Source of the DNA: Clostridium bovifaecis
GTDB lineage: Bacteria; Bacillota; Clostridia; Clostridiales; Clostridiaceae
Direction: 5' to 3'
DNA: 64,000 nucleotides
Assembly (NCBI GenBank): GCA_009738435.1
Contig: CP046522.1
Coordinates: 1,271,249 to 1,335,248 of the forward strand
In this document: positions 25,147 to 34,172 of the stretch, one piece after another
How positions within the stretch are numbered: the first letter of the stretch is position 1
How the letters are laid out: each line of letters opens with the position of its first letter
The notes under the pieces: generated by a model
The model's database searches: none
The model's input: the letters and a program-made list of their open reading frames with translations, nothing else
Told to the model about the DNA's origin: nothing
Position numbers and translations under genes: made by a program

Positions 25147-26042
25147 TGATAGACATTGTAGATGGATATAAGAGTCTGGGGGGAAAAGAAGTTCTAAAGA
25201 ATATAAACTTGAAGGTAGAAAAGGGCAGTATTTTTGGACTTATAGGTCCCAATGGGGCTGGAAAAACCACTCTTATTAAAAACATAATGGGAATCTATAA
25301 GCTAGATAAAGGTGACATAAAGATTAAAGGAGACTCCGTATTTGAAAATTCTAATGTTAAGAGCATTATGGGATATGTTACTGATGAAAATAATCTTTTC
25401 AATTACTTTACATTAAAAGATACAGTTAAATTTTACTCTTTAAGCTATAAAAGTTTTGACAGGAATAGATTTTATAAATTAAATGAAGTTTTTCAACTTC
25501 CAGAGAAAAAGTCCATAAGAAGGTTTTCAAAGGGGATGAAAATGAGGCTTTCAATAATGCTTAATTTAAGTATTATGCCAGAAGTTTTAGTTATGGATGA
25601 ACCTACAAACGGTCTTGATCCCATAGTTAAAAGACAATTCCTTAATATACTTTTAGAAGATGCTGCTGAGAGAGGGACTACTGTAATTATATCTTCACAT
25701 AATTTAGGAGAACTTGAAAGAATTTGTGACAGCATTGCTATCCTTAATAATGGAGAAATTAAGTATTCAAACTCTATAGAAAACATGAAAGAAAGCATCA
25801 GAAAAATACAGGTGGTTTTCAAAGAATATCCTCCTGAAGACTTAGAAAAGTGGGATGAAGTAATTAAGGTTGAAAAAGTAGGAAGAGTCCACAATATAGT
25901 AACTAAAAATTATAGCAAAGAATTTGTTGATAGGCTAAATAATTGCGAAATCATGTTTCATGAGGAAATAGATTTAAGTCTTGAAGACATGTTTATATAT
26001 TCAGTTGGGGGTGATGTAAATTATGAAGAATTATTTAAATAG
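25146..26042 (+). CDS. ABC transporter ATP-binding protein (YtrB-like)
   Basis: 298 residues. Walker A is GPNGAGKTT, the signature region is RRFSKGMKMRLSI, Walker B is VLVMDEPTNGLDP and the switch histidine sits in IISSHNLGE. It is a single-domain exporter ATPase of the kind paired with ABC-2 permeases. It starts at GTG 25146, sharing a base with the stop of the regulator, and overlaps the permease gene by 20 bases. It probably exports a cell-envelope-active compound or lipid; the substrate is unknown. Confidence 0.92.
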   Translation: MIDIVDGYKSLGGKEVLKNINLKVEKGSIFGLIGPNGAGKTTLIKNIMGIYKLDKGDIKIKGDSVFENSNVKSIMGYVTDENNLFNYFTLKDTVKFYSLSYKSFDRNRFYKLNEVFQLPEKKSIRRFSKGMKMRLSIMLNLSIMPEVLVMDEPTNGLDPIVKRQFLNILLEDAAERGTTVIISSHNLGELERICDSIAILNNGEIKYSNSIENMKESIRKIQVVFKEYPPEDLEKWDEVIKVEKVGRVHNIVTKNYSKEFVDRLNNCEIMFHEEIDLSLEDMFIYSVGGDVNYEELFK

Positions 26043-27126
26043 AGCCCTTTTCTATAAAGAATGGAAAAGCATGATGCCCTTGAGCGGAGCATTTTTGTGC
26101 CAAATATTTTTGCTAGTAATAATGCCATTTATAAATAGTGTACAGAACCTACAAGAAGAAATTAATCGAGGAACTTATAACTATAATAAATACTATTTAC
26201 ATTTTTTTAGTGATTTTTTTATAGGTGAAGGTGTGGTTCAAGTAGTTGCAGCAGGCACTTTAATCCTTATAGGAACTTTCATTATTGGAATAGATACAAT
26301 GGGGAGAAAGTATGATTCATTGAGCGCTATGCCTTTTAAGAGAGAAGAAATTATACTAACCAAATGGACTATAGCAGCGTTAACAGTAGTAATACCAGTC
26401 ATTTTAAGCTCTGTAGTTATGAGCTTTATATATGCAGGAAACAAGAATATTTTAAAAGTTTATATGAATGAAAGCATGATATTACAATGGACTCTGATAA
26501 ATTGTTTAGTTTATTTATTTGTTGTTACCTTTATAATGCTTATTCAAAGCTTTTCAGGAAAAAGCATACTTGGAGGAATTGTAGGTACTATATTTTTAAT
26601 GCTTCCTATGGGATTGACAATTTTAATAAATCAAATTTTAAGAGTACTAGCTTTAAATCCAAATGTATTATCACATAAACAATATTCAAGCATACTAAGT
26701 AAAATTGAAGGTTTTTCACTGAATGCTTCTTTAAGTATATATAATATTGATATATCTGATGAGTATATGCTGAGTATTTATCAAAAGTCTATTATTCTAG
26801 CTATTGTTATACCTATACTTGTGATTTTATTAGTATACTCTTTCAAAAAGACTCCGTTAGAGAGAAATGGTTATATTGTAATTTTTAAACCATTAGAAAT
26901 TATATTTAAGATAGGAGTTTCAGTATGTTTCGGGCTTCTAGGAGGAGTGATAGCTTCGCAAATGATAATGAACCATTATGAAATTTATCAGTTTGATTTA
27001 AACAATATGACAGGACATCTGCCTATAGTGAATAAAATAATAAGCTTAGCTGTGCTGTTCACTCTACTATGCGGATGTGTCGTATATGTTATAACAAACA
27101 AGATAGTGGAAGTAAGTAAAAGATAA
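26023..27126 (+). CDS. ABC-2-type permease
   Basis: 367 residues with about six to eight hydrophobic segments, beginning after an N-terminal cytoplasmic RALFYKEWKSM typical of ABC-2 permeases and including LILIGTFIIGIDTMGRKYDS. It pairs with the ATPase encoded just before and overlaps it. The start is ATG 26023 behind GGGGGTGATG. Confidence 0.85.
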   Translation: MKNYLNRALFYKEWKSMMPLSGAFLCQIFLLVIMPFINSVQNLQEEINRGTYNYNKYYLHFFSDFFIGEGVVQVVAAGTLILIGTFIIGIDTMGRKYDSLSAMPFKREEIILTKWTIAALTVVIPVILSSVVMSFIYAGNKNILKVYMNESMILQWTLINCLVYLFVVTFIMLIQSFSGKSILGGIVGTIFLMLPMGLTILINQILRVLALNPNVLSHKQYSSILSKIEGFSLNASLSIYNIDISDEYMLSIYQKSIILAIVIPILVILLVYSFKKTPLERNGYIVIFKPLEIIFKIGVSVCFGLLGGVIASQMIMNHYEIYQFDLNNMTGHLPIVNKIISLAVLFTLLCGCVVYVITNKIVEVSKR

Positions 27127-27143
27127 GAAAGAGAGGTTTAAAT

Positions 27144-28061
27144 ATGAATATATTAGAAGTTAGAGATGTAAAAAAACGTCTTGGCAAAAGAGAAATAATA
27201 AAAGGTATAAGTTTCAATGTTAAAAAAGGAGAGATTTTTGGATTTTTAGGGCCAAATGGAGCGGGAAAAACGACTACTATAAGAATGCTTGTAGGACTTA
27301 TCGCTCCAAATTCAGGAAGTATAGTAATTGCAGGGCATGATATATCAAAGGAAAGAGAAAAAGCCTTAGCATCGGTGGGGGCAGTGGTAGAAAACCCAGA
27401 ACTTTATACTTATCTCTCAGGAAGAGAAAATTTGATGCAGATTGCAAGAGTTAGAAAAATAGATAAGAATTATGTAAATAAGATTATACAACTTGTAAAT
27501 TTAGAGCAAAGAATAGATGATAAGGTGAAGAAATATTCCTTAGGAATGAAGCAAAGACTGGGGCTTGCAGCAGCTTTAATTGCAAAGCCTAAGCTTTTAA
27601 TTTTAGATGAACCAACAAACGGCCTTGATCCTACAGGAATTATTGATTTTAGAAACATAGTAAAAAAAGCAGCAAAGGAGACGGGAGCAGCAGTTTTTAT
27701 ATCTTCGCATATATTAAGTGAAATTCAGATGGTCTGCGATACGGTTGCTTTTATAAATAATGGGGTTATAAAGTCTGTTGAAAGTGTAAACGGCGACCTT
27801 GTAAAGAATGAAATAGAAAATGTAGTTTTATCTGTAAGAGAAAAAGATAAATGCGTAGAAGCCTTGGAAGTGCTAGAATTTATCCACAGTATTTCTTTTG
27901 ATAAAAATATGATTAAGTGCAGCATAGATAAAGGGGCAGTTCCAGAACTTATATTTAAGCTTGCAGAGGAGAAAATACACATAGAGGAAATCTACAAGAA
28001 ACATGCAGAGCTTGAAGAAAGATATATGGAACTTGTTGAAGGAGGTAAAAGAGCAATATGA
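27144..28061 (+). CDS. ABC transporter ATP-binding protein (BcrA-like)
   Basis: 305 residues, complete: Walker A GPNGAGKTTTIR, signature YSLGMKQRLGLA, Walker B LLILDEPTNGLDPTG, switch ISSHILSE. The sequence resembles bacitracin-resistance-type BcrA ATPases. It starts at ATG 27144 behind AGAGAGGT and overlaps the next permease by four bases (ATGA), forming a second exporter in the GntR operon. Confidence 0.92.
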   Translation: MNILEVRDVKKRLGKREIIKGISFNVKKGEIFGFLGPNGAGKTTTIRMLVGLIAPNSGSIVIAGHDISKEREKALASVGAVVENPELYTYLSGRENLMQIARVRKIDKNYVNKIIQLVNLEQRIDDKVKKYSLGMKQRLGLAAALIAKPKLLILDEPTNGLDPTGIIDFRNIVKKAAKETGAAVFISSHILSEIQMVCDTVAFINNGVIKSVESVNGDLVKNEIENVVLSVREKDKCVEALEVLEFIHSISFDKNMIKCSIDKGAVPELIFKLAEEKIHIEEIYKKHAELEERYMELVEGGKRAI

Positions 28062-29257
28062 TATTCACATTAATTAAAAATGAAATGATAAAGCTTATAC
28101 AAAGAAGAAAAACATTAGTTATAATAGGGCTATTTATTTTGCTTGTAGGTTTTATGGGATTTGCATCTTATAAAAATGCTGAGAATATGAAAGAATGGAG
28201 TAAACCAGAAAGAAGAATTCAAAACGAGCAGGAGAATATTGCGCATTTAAATGAAATAAAAAAAGATAGTAATATTCCAGAAGATGAAAAAGGGCATTTA
28301 GATGAGGAAATAAAACAAGCAAATTTAAGAATAGAAGAAATTAAGAAAGAACAGAGTGGGCAAAAGTCTGATTGGAGAGTCGCTTTAAAAGAAGAAGTAA
28401 AACAAACGGAGAAACAATTAGGTGATTCTAAGATAAATTCTGCAGAAAAAGAGCGGGTAAAAGTAGAGTTAATGACTAAAAGGTATCTCCTCGATAAGAA
28501 CATAGAGCCGGAATATAACTCCTACGATGTAACGGCAACAAGATTTATAAGAGATTTATTTAACATTCTTGGTGCGATTTTTTTAGCAGTGGGAGTGATT
28601 ATATTTGGTTCAGATATGGTATCAGGAGAATATACTCCACCTACTATGAAATTTTTATTAACACAACCTGTTTCAAGAGGAAAGGTGCTGCTATCAAAGT
28701 TTATAGCATTAGTGCTATCTTCTACAATAATAATAGTGTTGATAGAAATTATTGCGTTCTTAATTATGGGACTTATATTTAGTTTTGGAAATATGGACTA
28801 TCCAGTAACGGTAGGAAGCAGATTTGCATATGATAATGCTGCTAGCGAGATGGGAGAGAAGACCTTAAAGTTAATAGCTGGAAGTACAACTATAATTCCT
28901 ATGTGGAAATATTTAATTCAGATGTTTGGTCTTCAAATATTATTTATCATAGCATCATCAGCCTTCGCATTCTTATTGTCAACAGTTGTAAAGAGCAGCA
29001 TGGTATCAATGGCTGTAAGTATAGTTCTAATAATAGCCTTTACAATGTTTCAAAGCATACCATATATTAATAAGTACGTTCATTATATATTTAGTACTTT
29101 TGGAGACCCTTCATCAGTTTTAAATGGGAATATAGCTCAAAGATTCAGCAACCCAGATATAACACTTGGATTTACCATAGGAGTGTTTATTATATGGTCA
29201 GTTGTGAGCTACTTAATTTCCCATGTAGTGTTTACAAAAAGAGACATACTTATATAG
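28058..29257 (+). CDS. ABC-2-type permease with extracytoplasmic coiled coil
   Basis: 399 residues. A first membrane helix (about 20-37) is followed by about 130 highly charged residues rich in E, K and Q that should form a coiled coil outside the membrane, then about five membrane helices from residue 165. The segment DMVSGEYTPPTMKFLLTQPV is characteristic of ABC-2 exporters. It works with the BcrA-like ATPase before it and is the last gene of this operon. Confidence 0.87.
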   Translation: MIFTLIKNEMIKLIQRRKTLVIIGLFILLVGFMGFASYKNAENMKEWSKPERRIQNEQENIAHLNEIKKDSNIPEDEKGHLDEEIKQANLRIEEIKKEQSGQKSDWRVALKEEVKQTEKQLGDSKINSAEKERVKVELMTKRYLLDKNIEPEYNSYDVTATRFIRDLFNILGAIFLAVGVIIFGSDMVSGEYTPPTMKFLLTQPVSRGKVLLSKFIALVLSSTIIIVLIEIIAFLIMGLIFSFGNMDYPVTVGSRFAYDNAASEMGEKTLKLIAGSTTIIPMWKYLIQMFGLQILFIIASSAFAFLLSTVVKSSMVSMAVSIVLIIAFTMFQSIPYINKYVHYIFSTFGDPSSVLNGNIAQRFSNPDITLGFTIGVFIIWSVVSYLISHVVFTKRDILI

Positions 29258-29358
29258 CAGATGGGGCAGCAAATCTGTAAGTTAGAAATTAGAGATTAGT
29301 TTAGAAATATGGTAGTAAGTCGGCAGCTAGATAACTAGGCACACATATCATGAAATGC

Positions 29359-29385
29359 ACCTTATATATTTTAGGGCATATAATA
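29359..29385 (+). promoter_or_regulatory. Possible sporulation (sigma-K-like) promoter
   Basis: AC at 29359-29360, then 16 bases, then CATATAATA (29377-29385) fits the sigma-K pattern AC-N16/17-CATA-N3-TA. It lies about 34 bp before the start of a probable spore-associated protein. Short degenerate consensus, so support is moderate. Confidence 0.45.
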
Positions 29386-29418
29386 AACTGAAGCCCTATT
29401 AAAAAGGAGGCATAAAAT

Positions 29419-30078
29419 ATGGATAACTATTTTAATGATAATTACCTTGGACAGTATCAGAGTGGGTGCACATACCCTGGCATGATGCATTATCCTAATC
29501 AATATTGGGGTTGCTTTCCAAACTGTAATTGCCCAAGGCCATCGATATATAAACCAACTTTAGATTATACTGTTTCTGTGCCTATTAATTTGGCAAAGTC
29601 ATTAGAAGGAAAGTACTTTGTAGGCTATGCCGATAATTTGACTTTCGGAATGGGGACAAGCGCTTGGGCAAGGTTATATAATCCGCCTAATTCAGGAGTA
29701 AATTTGCATGTAACAGTTTGGACTGTAAGTGATGTATCTGAATCTCCATTTAGAGCTCAAATTTGGTTTAATGCAAATCCACCTGGAATGCCACAAGAAT
29801 CTAGCTTGATAACTTCTGCTAACCAAGCTCTTTGCCCATTACCACAGCCTAGAATAAAACTCCAGTATGCAAGTAATGTAACAGGAGATCCAAGCGGCGG
29901 AATCAAGGCTTTTGTAAGGAGAGGTCAGCCTGAGACCACCTTAGTAGATGATGAGCAAGGGAAATTTATATTTTCACCAGGCGGGTCCTTTCTAATTTTC
30001 TTATCTAACCCAGAAACGCAGCAGTTAGCTGCTTCTGGAAGAATTGCTTTTGGATGGTGGGAGGAACCAATCTGCTAG
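29419..30078 (+). CDS. DUF6143-like protein, probable spore-associated
   Basis: 219 residues. The N-terminus is rich in Tyr, Asn, Gly, Pro and Cys (YPNQYWGCFPNCNCPRP) like spore-coat proteins. The rest is a beta-rich domain with KYFVGYADNLTFGMGT, AWARLYNPPNSGVNLHV, AQIWFNANPPG and a closing IAFGWWEEPIC. From memory this matches the domain of unknown function DUF6143 in Bacillus and Clostridium; I cannot confirm by search. It starts at ATG 29419 behind AAAGGAGG and is monocistronic. The role is unknown; the N-terminus and the possible sigma-K promoter suggest a coat or exosporium protein. Confidence 0.7.
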   Translation: MDNYFNDNYLGQYQSGCTYPGMMHYPNQYWGCFPNCNCPRPSIYKPTLDYTVSVPINLAKSLEGKYFVGYADNLTFGMGTSAWARLYNPPNSGVNLHVTVWTVSDVSESPFRAQIWFNANPPGMPQESSLITSANQALCPLPQPRIKLQYASNVTGDPSGGIKAFVRRGQPETTLVDDEQGKFIFSPGGSFLIFLSNPETQQLAASGRIAFGWWEEPIC

Positions 30079-30189
30079 CTGTAGATAAACAGAGTTCTTG
30101 GCTTACGGCAGGTAGTCATCAGATAAACATTAAAAAAAACAAGAAAATGCCTAAAGTAAGTTTAAAATAGTGGAAAAGCTGATTTGGAC

Positions 30190-30933
30190 TTATGGAAGTT
30201 CCGTGAGGAACTTCCAATACCTTTTTGGCATATGCATTTTTTGAAGTTTAGGATTAAGCCTATTCTCTATAGTAGTGCTTTTAAAGTACTCCTTCCAAAG
30301 AGTTTCGTAAAGTCCATTTTCATTTTCATATAATAATCTAAGCCCATATTCTTTAGGTAGAGAAGTAATTGACCAACCATTTTTATCATAAATTGAGGCA
30401 ACTTCTCTTTTTAAGTCATGAATTATAAAATTTTCACTACGTAAACGTTCTGTAAAATGTGGGGTAATTAGAGCTGTAATATTATGGTCAGGTTCTATAG
30501 GAGCATATAAAAATTTATTATCAATATCCTTAAATCTTACAAAACCAAGCATCCTATGAAATTCACTTGTAACCTTTTTAACTATCATATGAATTTTAAG
30601 GACTCTATTATCATGCAGATATAAATCAACATTTTTGCCAAGTTTGAATCCAAGCCTTACATAATTATAAATTAAGTTACTAGAACCATTAATGTCAGAA
30701 AGATATACATAAAAGACGTACTTTAGCGAAACAGGTGAGACTTTTAGCTTTATAGCTTCATATACCTTTGAAAACTTATTCATATCACTTTTTATGTAGA
30801 CTTCCTTAGTTAAAAGATTAGGTATAAATTCTTCTTTTTTTAATATCTCTTCTGGATTTTCTTTGTTGTAGTAAGCTTCATAAATACAGGTTAATAGTCC
30901 TTCAAAGCTGCCGTCATATATATAGCAAATCAT
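30190..30933 (-). CDS. Putative DNA metabolism/repair protein (TIGR03915 type)
   Basis: 247 residues beginning ICYIYDGSFEGLLTCIYEAY and ending in the typical KLQKMHMPKRYWKFLTELP. This fits the TIGR03915 family, always coded next to a radical SAM protein of the TIGR03916 family, as here (14 bp apart). The biochemical role is unproven; the pair is thought to repair or modify DNA. It starts at ATG 30933 behind AAGGAGGTGC and shares the SOS-type promoter of the upstream gene. Confidence 0.85.
   Translation of the reverse strand: MICYIYDGSFEGLLTCIYEAYYNKENPEEILKKEEFIPNLLTKEVYIKSDMNKFSKVYEAIKLKVSPVSLKYVFYVYLSDINGSSNLIYNYVRLGFKLGKNVDLYLHDNRVLKIHMIVKKVTSEFHRMLGFVRFKDIDNKFLYAPIEPDHNITALITPHFTERLRSENFIIHDLKREVASIYDKNGWSITSLPKEYGLRLLYENENGLYETLWKEYFKSTTIENRLNPKLQKMHMPKRYWKFLTELP
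30194..30215. terminator. Hairpin between convergent genes
   Basis: GGAAGTTCC/GGAACTTCC with a GTGA loop is a perfect 9-bp stem between the plus-strand DUF6143-like gene and the minus-strand repair gene, overlapping the latter's 3' end. A T-run is lacking, so termination is likely but not certain. Confidence 0.45.
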
Positions 30934-30947
30934 AAGTCTGCACCTCC

Positions 30948-32273
30948 TTATAACTCTCCAGTTATTTTACTAAAGATATCGTTAGAAGCATATACAGTAG
31001 GAGTATCAGAGAAAAAAGAAATTTGTTTATAATTAAATTTAGAATGCTTAGTAGAATTAACTCCATTATTAGCATAATTAATAAGTTTTTCCCTTATTAA
31101 GTTCTCACTGAAACCTACTTCGCCGTAGTATTTCCCTTTGCAAGTTATAAAAAACTTAGCTCTTTTTAAAACCACACCAAGTTTTTTTAAATCATCGAAG
31201 TTTAGAGAATGAACTCTTCGAGCTGTAGCTATCTTTCTAACGGAACGAACTCCAATTCCAGGTATACGCAAAAGTTCTCTTGTAGAAGCAGTATTTATTT
31301 CTATAGGAAATCTTTCTAAATTTTGAAGAGACCAATTTGTTTTAGGATCAAGATTTACATCAAAATTCGGGTTGCTTTCATTTAAAAGCTCCTTTGCAGA
31401 GAAGCCATAAAACCTTAAAAGCCAATCAGCCTGGTAAAGTCTATGCTCCCTTAAAATAGGTGGAGGTGTAGTTAAAGCTGGCAGTTTCGGATTGCTAGAT
31501 ACTGGAACGTAGCCAGAGTAGTAAACCCTTTTTAATCCAAACTTATTATAAAGATTCTCAGAAAGCTTAATAATTTCAAGGTCACTTTCAGGGGTAGCAC
31601 CAATTATAAGCTGAGTACTTTGTCCAGCGGGTACAAAAGAAGGAGAATTTCTGTAAAGTTTGCTTTCTGTCCTTGAAGCTGAAATTTGAGAGCCTATGAA
31701 AGACATTGGCTTTAATATATTTTCTTTTTTCTTCTGTGGCGCTAAAAGCTTTAAACTGTTTGAAGAGGGAAGTTCGATATTAACGCTCATCCTATCCGCA
31801 AGTTCACCAGCTTTTTTTATGAGTATTGGATCTGCTCCAGGTATGGCTTTTAAGTGGATATATCCATTAAATTTATGTACATTTCTAAGCTTAGATACTA
31901 CCTCAATTAAAAGTTCCATAGTATGATTTGGGTCTTTAAATACTGCTGAGCTTAAAAACAATCCTTCTATATAATTTCTTTTATAAAAGTTTATAGTTAA
32001 ATCGACTATTTCCTGCGGAGTAAAAGCAGCTCTTGGTATGTCACTTGAAATTCTATTAATACAATATGCACAATCATAGCAGCAGTAGTTGGTAAGAAGA
32101 ATTTTAAGAAGAGATATACATCTTCCATCAGCTGTAAAGCTGTGACATATGCCGCTTATATTTGCATTTCCTAATCCGCCATTTGCACTTTTTCTTCTGC
32201 TTCCACTAGAGGAGCAGGATACATCATATTTTGCAGCATCAGATAGTATTTTTAACTTTTCCACTATATCCAT
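30948..32273 (-). CDS. Putative DNA modification/repair radical SAM protein (TIGR03916 type)
   Basis: 441 residues. The radical SAM cluster motif is CCYDCAYC (C-x3-C-x2-C) near residue 60, after the family N-terminus with SSSGSRRKS. A helix-hairpin-helix DNA-binding motif RIPGIGVRSVRKI occurs in the C-terminal third. Proteins of this family occur with the TIGR03915 protein encoded immediately downstream. A LexA-type box lies within its promoter (32310-32323), so it should be induced by DNA damage. The reaction is not known. Confidence 0.9.
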   Translation of the reverse strand: MDIVEKLKILSDAAKYDVSCSSSGSRRKSANGGLGNANISGICHSFTADGRCISLLKILLTNYCCYDCAYCINRISSDIPRAAFTPQEIVDLTINFYKRNYIEGLFLSSAVFKDPNHTMELLIEVVSKLRNVHKFNGYIHLKAIPGADPILIKKAGELADRMSVNIELPSSNSLKLLAPQKKKENILKPMSFIGSQISASRTESKLYRNSPSFVPAGQSTQLIIGATPESDLEIIKLSENLYNKFGLKRVYYSGYVPVSSNPKLPALTTPPPILREHRLYQADWLLRFYGFSAKELLNESNPNFDVNLDPKTNWSLQNLERFPIEINTASTRELLRIPGIGVRSVRKIATARRVHSLNFDDLKKLGVVLKRAKFFITCKGKYYGEVGFSENLIREKLINYANNGVNSTKHSKFNYKQISFFSDTPTVYASNDIFSKITGEL

Positions 32274-32302
32274 ATTAACACTCTCCTAGAAGTTATAACT
32301 AT

Positions 32303-32331
32303 ATAATAACAAACATATGTTCGCATGTAAA
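32303..32331 (-). promoter_or_regulatory. Promoter with LexA (SOS) box
   Basis: On the minus strand TTTACA and TATTAT are spaced by exactly 17 bases. The spacer contains CGAACATATGTTTG (32310-32323), which fits the Gram-positive LexA/DinR consensus CGAAC-N4-GTTYG. LexA bound there would block RNA polymerase, so the radical SAM/TIGR03915 pair is predicted to be in the SOS regulon. Confidence 0.85.
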
Positions 32332-32455
32332 CATATTATTTACATATTAAAGATAACTTATTAGGGGGATAGGAGATAAAAGTAAATATAGAAGTGTTTT
32401 AGAGTCTTTATCTAAAAAAGTGGAAAAAGTATTATTAAGCTAAAGAAATAAAGTG

Positions 32456-32482
32456 TTGACATGAATAAAATATATATATAAT
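32456..32482 (+). promoter_or_regulatory. Probable promoter of the methionine operon
   Basis: TTGACA (32456-32461) is followed by a TA-rich stretch ending in TATAAT (32477-32482). The 15-base spacing is short, but the location just before the SAM riboswitch is right. Confidence 0.6.
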
Positions 32483-32507
32483 CATAAACATAAATAAAAC
32501 GGAATAT

Positions 32508-32626
32508 TTCTTATCAAGAGAGGCGGAGGGACTGGCCCTGTGAAGCCCGGCAACCGGTATGTATTTTAAAGTACATACAATGGTGCCAATTCCTGCAGCG
32601 AAAGCTGGAAGATGAGGATGTAGTAG
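32508..32626 (+). ncRNA. SAM-I (S-box) riboswitch
   Basis: The S-box core is plain: CTTATCAAGAGAGGCGGAGG, then GGCCCTGTGAAGCCCGGCAA, a variable P3 hairpin (TGTATTTTAAAGTACATA), TGGTGCCAATTCC and GAAAGCTGGAAGATGAGG. It precedes metF, luxS and metH and is followed by a terminator, so high S-adenosylmethionine would stop transcription. Confidence 0.97.
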
Positions 32627-32628
32627 GT

Positions 32629-32662
32629 AAAAAGACCTAAAGGATATCCTTTAGGTCTTTTT
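32629..32662 (+). terminator. Intrinsic terminator of the SAM riboswitch
   Basis: AAAGACCTAAAGGATATCCTTTAGGTC-type stem (AAAGACCTAAAGG / CCTTTAGGTCTTT) followed by T's, directly after the aptamer and before the metF ribosome site. Confidence 0.92.
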
Positions 32663-32709
32663 GCTGTATAAAATATTCCTACAAAACAACAGTACTAGGG
32701 GGCATTAAA

Positions 32710-33612
32710 TTGCATATAAAAAACATATTTTCAAATAAGAAACCTATAATCTCATTCGAAGTTTTTCCACCACATAAGGATTATTCTATAGATAGTATAT
32801 ATAAGACCATAGATGAGCTAGCTCCTTTAAATCCGGATTACATAAGTGTAACCTATGGGGCAGGAGGAAACAGTGTTGGTAAAAATAAAACTGTGGAGAT
32901 AGCTTCTATAATAAAAAATAAATACGACATTGAAGCCTTGGCGCATCTAACGTGCATAGGTTCTACTAAATATGAAGTTAATGAAGTGTTAAAAGCTTTA
33001 AATGAGAACAATATTAATAATGTATTGGCCCTTAGAGGGGATTTGCCTCAAGATCCAAGCTTCAAGTTTCCAAGCCGACTTCATTTTAGATATGCAGTGG
33101 ATCTAATAGGAGAAATAAAAAAACAAGGCGACTTTTGCATAGGTGCGGCTTGCTACCCAGAAGGACATATTGAATGTGAGAGCTTTAATAAGGATATTAA
33201 AAATCTTAGAAAAAAGGTAGATTCAGGGGCAGATTTTCTTATAAGTCAGCTATTCTTTGACAATAACTTCTTTTATAATTTTAGAGGAAAGGCAAATGCT
33301 GAAGGTATAAAAGTTCCTATACAAGTGGGAATTATGCCAGTTATAAATAGCAGGCAGATAAGAAGAATAGCATCTTTATGTGGAGCACATATTCCTGAGA
33401 AGTTTGAAAAAATAGTAGATAAATATATTGATAAATCAGAAGCTCTAAAGGATGCAGGAATTGCTTACGCTACAGAGCAAATAATAGATTTACTATCTTC
33501 AGGAGTAGATGGTATTCACATATATACCATGAACAATCCAGAAGTAGCAAAAAGAATAGTTTCTAACATATTCTCTATTGTAAAAGCTTTAAACAGTAGT
33601 ATTGCTGTTTAG
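32710..33612 (+). CDS. metF: Methylenetetrahydrofolate reductase
   Basis: 300 residues of the MetF FAD-dependent TIM barrel: SFEVFPPHKDYS, SVTYGAGGN, HLTCIGST, LALRGDLP and DFLISQLFFDN are all present. It reduces methylene-THF to methyl-THF, the methyl donor for MetH. It starts at TTG 32710 eight bases after GGGGG. First gene after the SAM riboswitch. Confidence 0.95.
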   Translation: MHIKNIFSNKKPIISFEVFPPHKDYSIDSIYKTIDELAPLNPDYISVTYGAGGNSVGKNKTVEIASIIKNKYDIEALAHLTCIGSTKYEVNEVLKALNENNINNVLALRGDLPQDPSFKFPSRLHFRYAVDLIGEIKKQGDFCIGAACYPEGHIECESFNKDIKNLRKKVDSGADFLISQLFFDNNFFYNFRGKANAEGIKVPIQVGIMPVINSRQIRRIASLCGAHIPEKFEKIVDKYIDKSEALKDAGIAYATEQIIDLLSSGVDGIHIYTMNNPEVAKRIVSNIFSIVKALNSSIAV

Positions 33613-33680
33613 AGTATTAGAGTTTATCATAGTTTAAGTGTATAGTATAAATAATAAAAATAATAAGGAGGATTTTAAGA

Positions 33681-34136
33681 ATGCCACAAGTAGAAAGTTT
33701 TCAACTAAATCATAGAAAGGTAGTTGCACCTTACATAAGAAAAGCAGGAGTTTTAAATGGAGAAAAAGGTGATGCAGTAACAAAATTTGATTTAAGATTT
33801 TTACAGCCTAATAAAGAAGCAATGCCAACAGCTGCATTGCACGCACTAGAGCATCTTCTTGCAGGATTTTTAAGAGAGCACTTAGATAATGTAATAGATT
33901 TATCTCCTATGGGATGTAGGACAGGGTTTTATCTTATACTATGGGGAGATGTAGAAGCTGATACAGTAAAAAATGCTCTTGAGGTTTCTTTAAAGCAGGT
34001 ACTAGAAGCAAAAGAGGTTCCAGCAGCAACTGATATTCAATGTGGAAATTATAGAGATTTATCATTATTTGGAGCAAAGGAGTATGCGAAGTATGTGTTA
34101 GATAAAGGATTTAATGCCAAATTTTATATGGACTAA
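33681..34136 (+). CDS. luxS: S-ribosylhomocysteine lyase
   Basis: 151 residues, complete LuxS: metal-binding HALEHLL (His54, His58), catalytic-cysteine segment SPMGCRTGFY and the third metal ligand in CGNYRDLSLFGAKEYA. It splits S-ribosylhomocysteine to homocysteine and the autoinducer-2 precursor. Here it feeds homocysteine to MetH. ATG 33681 behind AAGGAGG. Confidence 0.97.
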   Translation: MPQVESFQLNHRKVVAPYIRKAGVLNGEKGDAVTKFDLRFLQPNKEAMPTAALHALEHLLAGFLREHLDNVIDLSPMGCRTGFYLILWGDVEADTVKNALEVSLKQVLEAKEVPAATDIQCGNYRDLSLFGAKEYAKYVLDKGFNAKFYMD

Positions 34137-34172
34137 GATGACATTAAAGATTACTTAAGGGAGGGAAGACAG

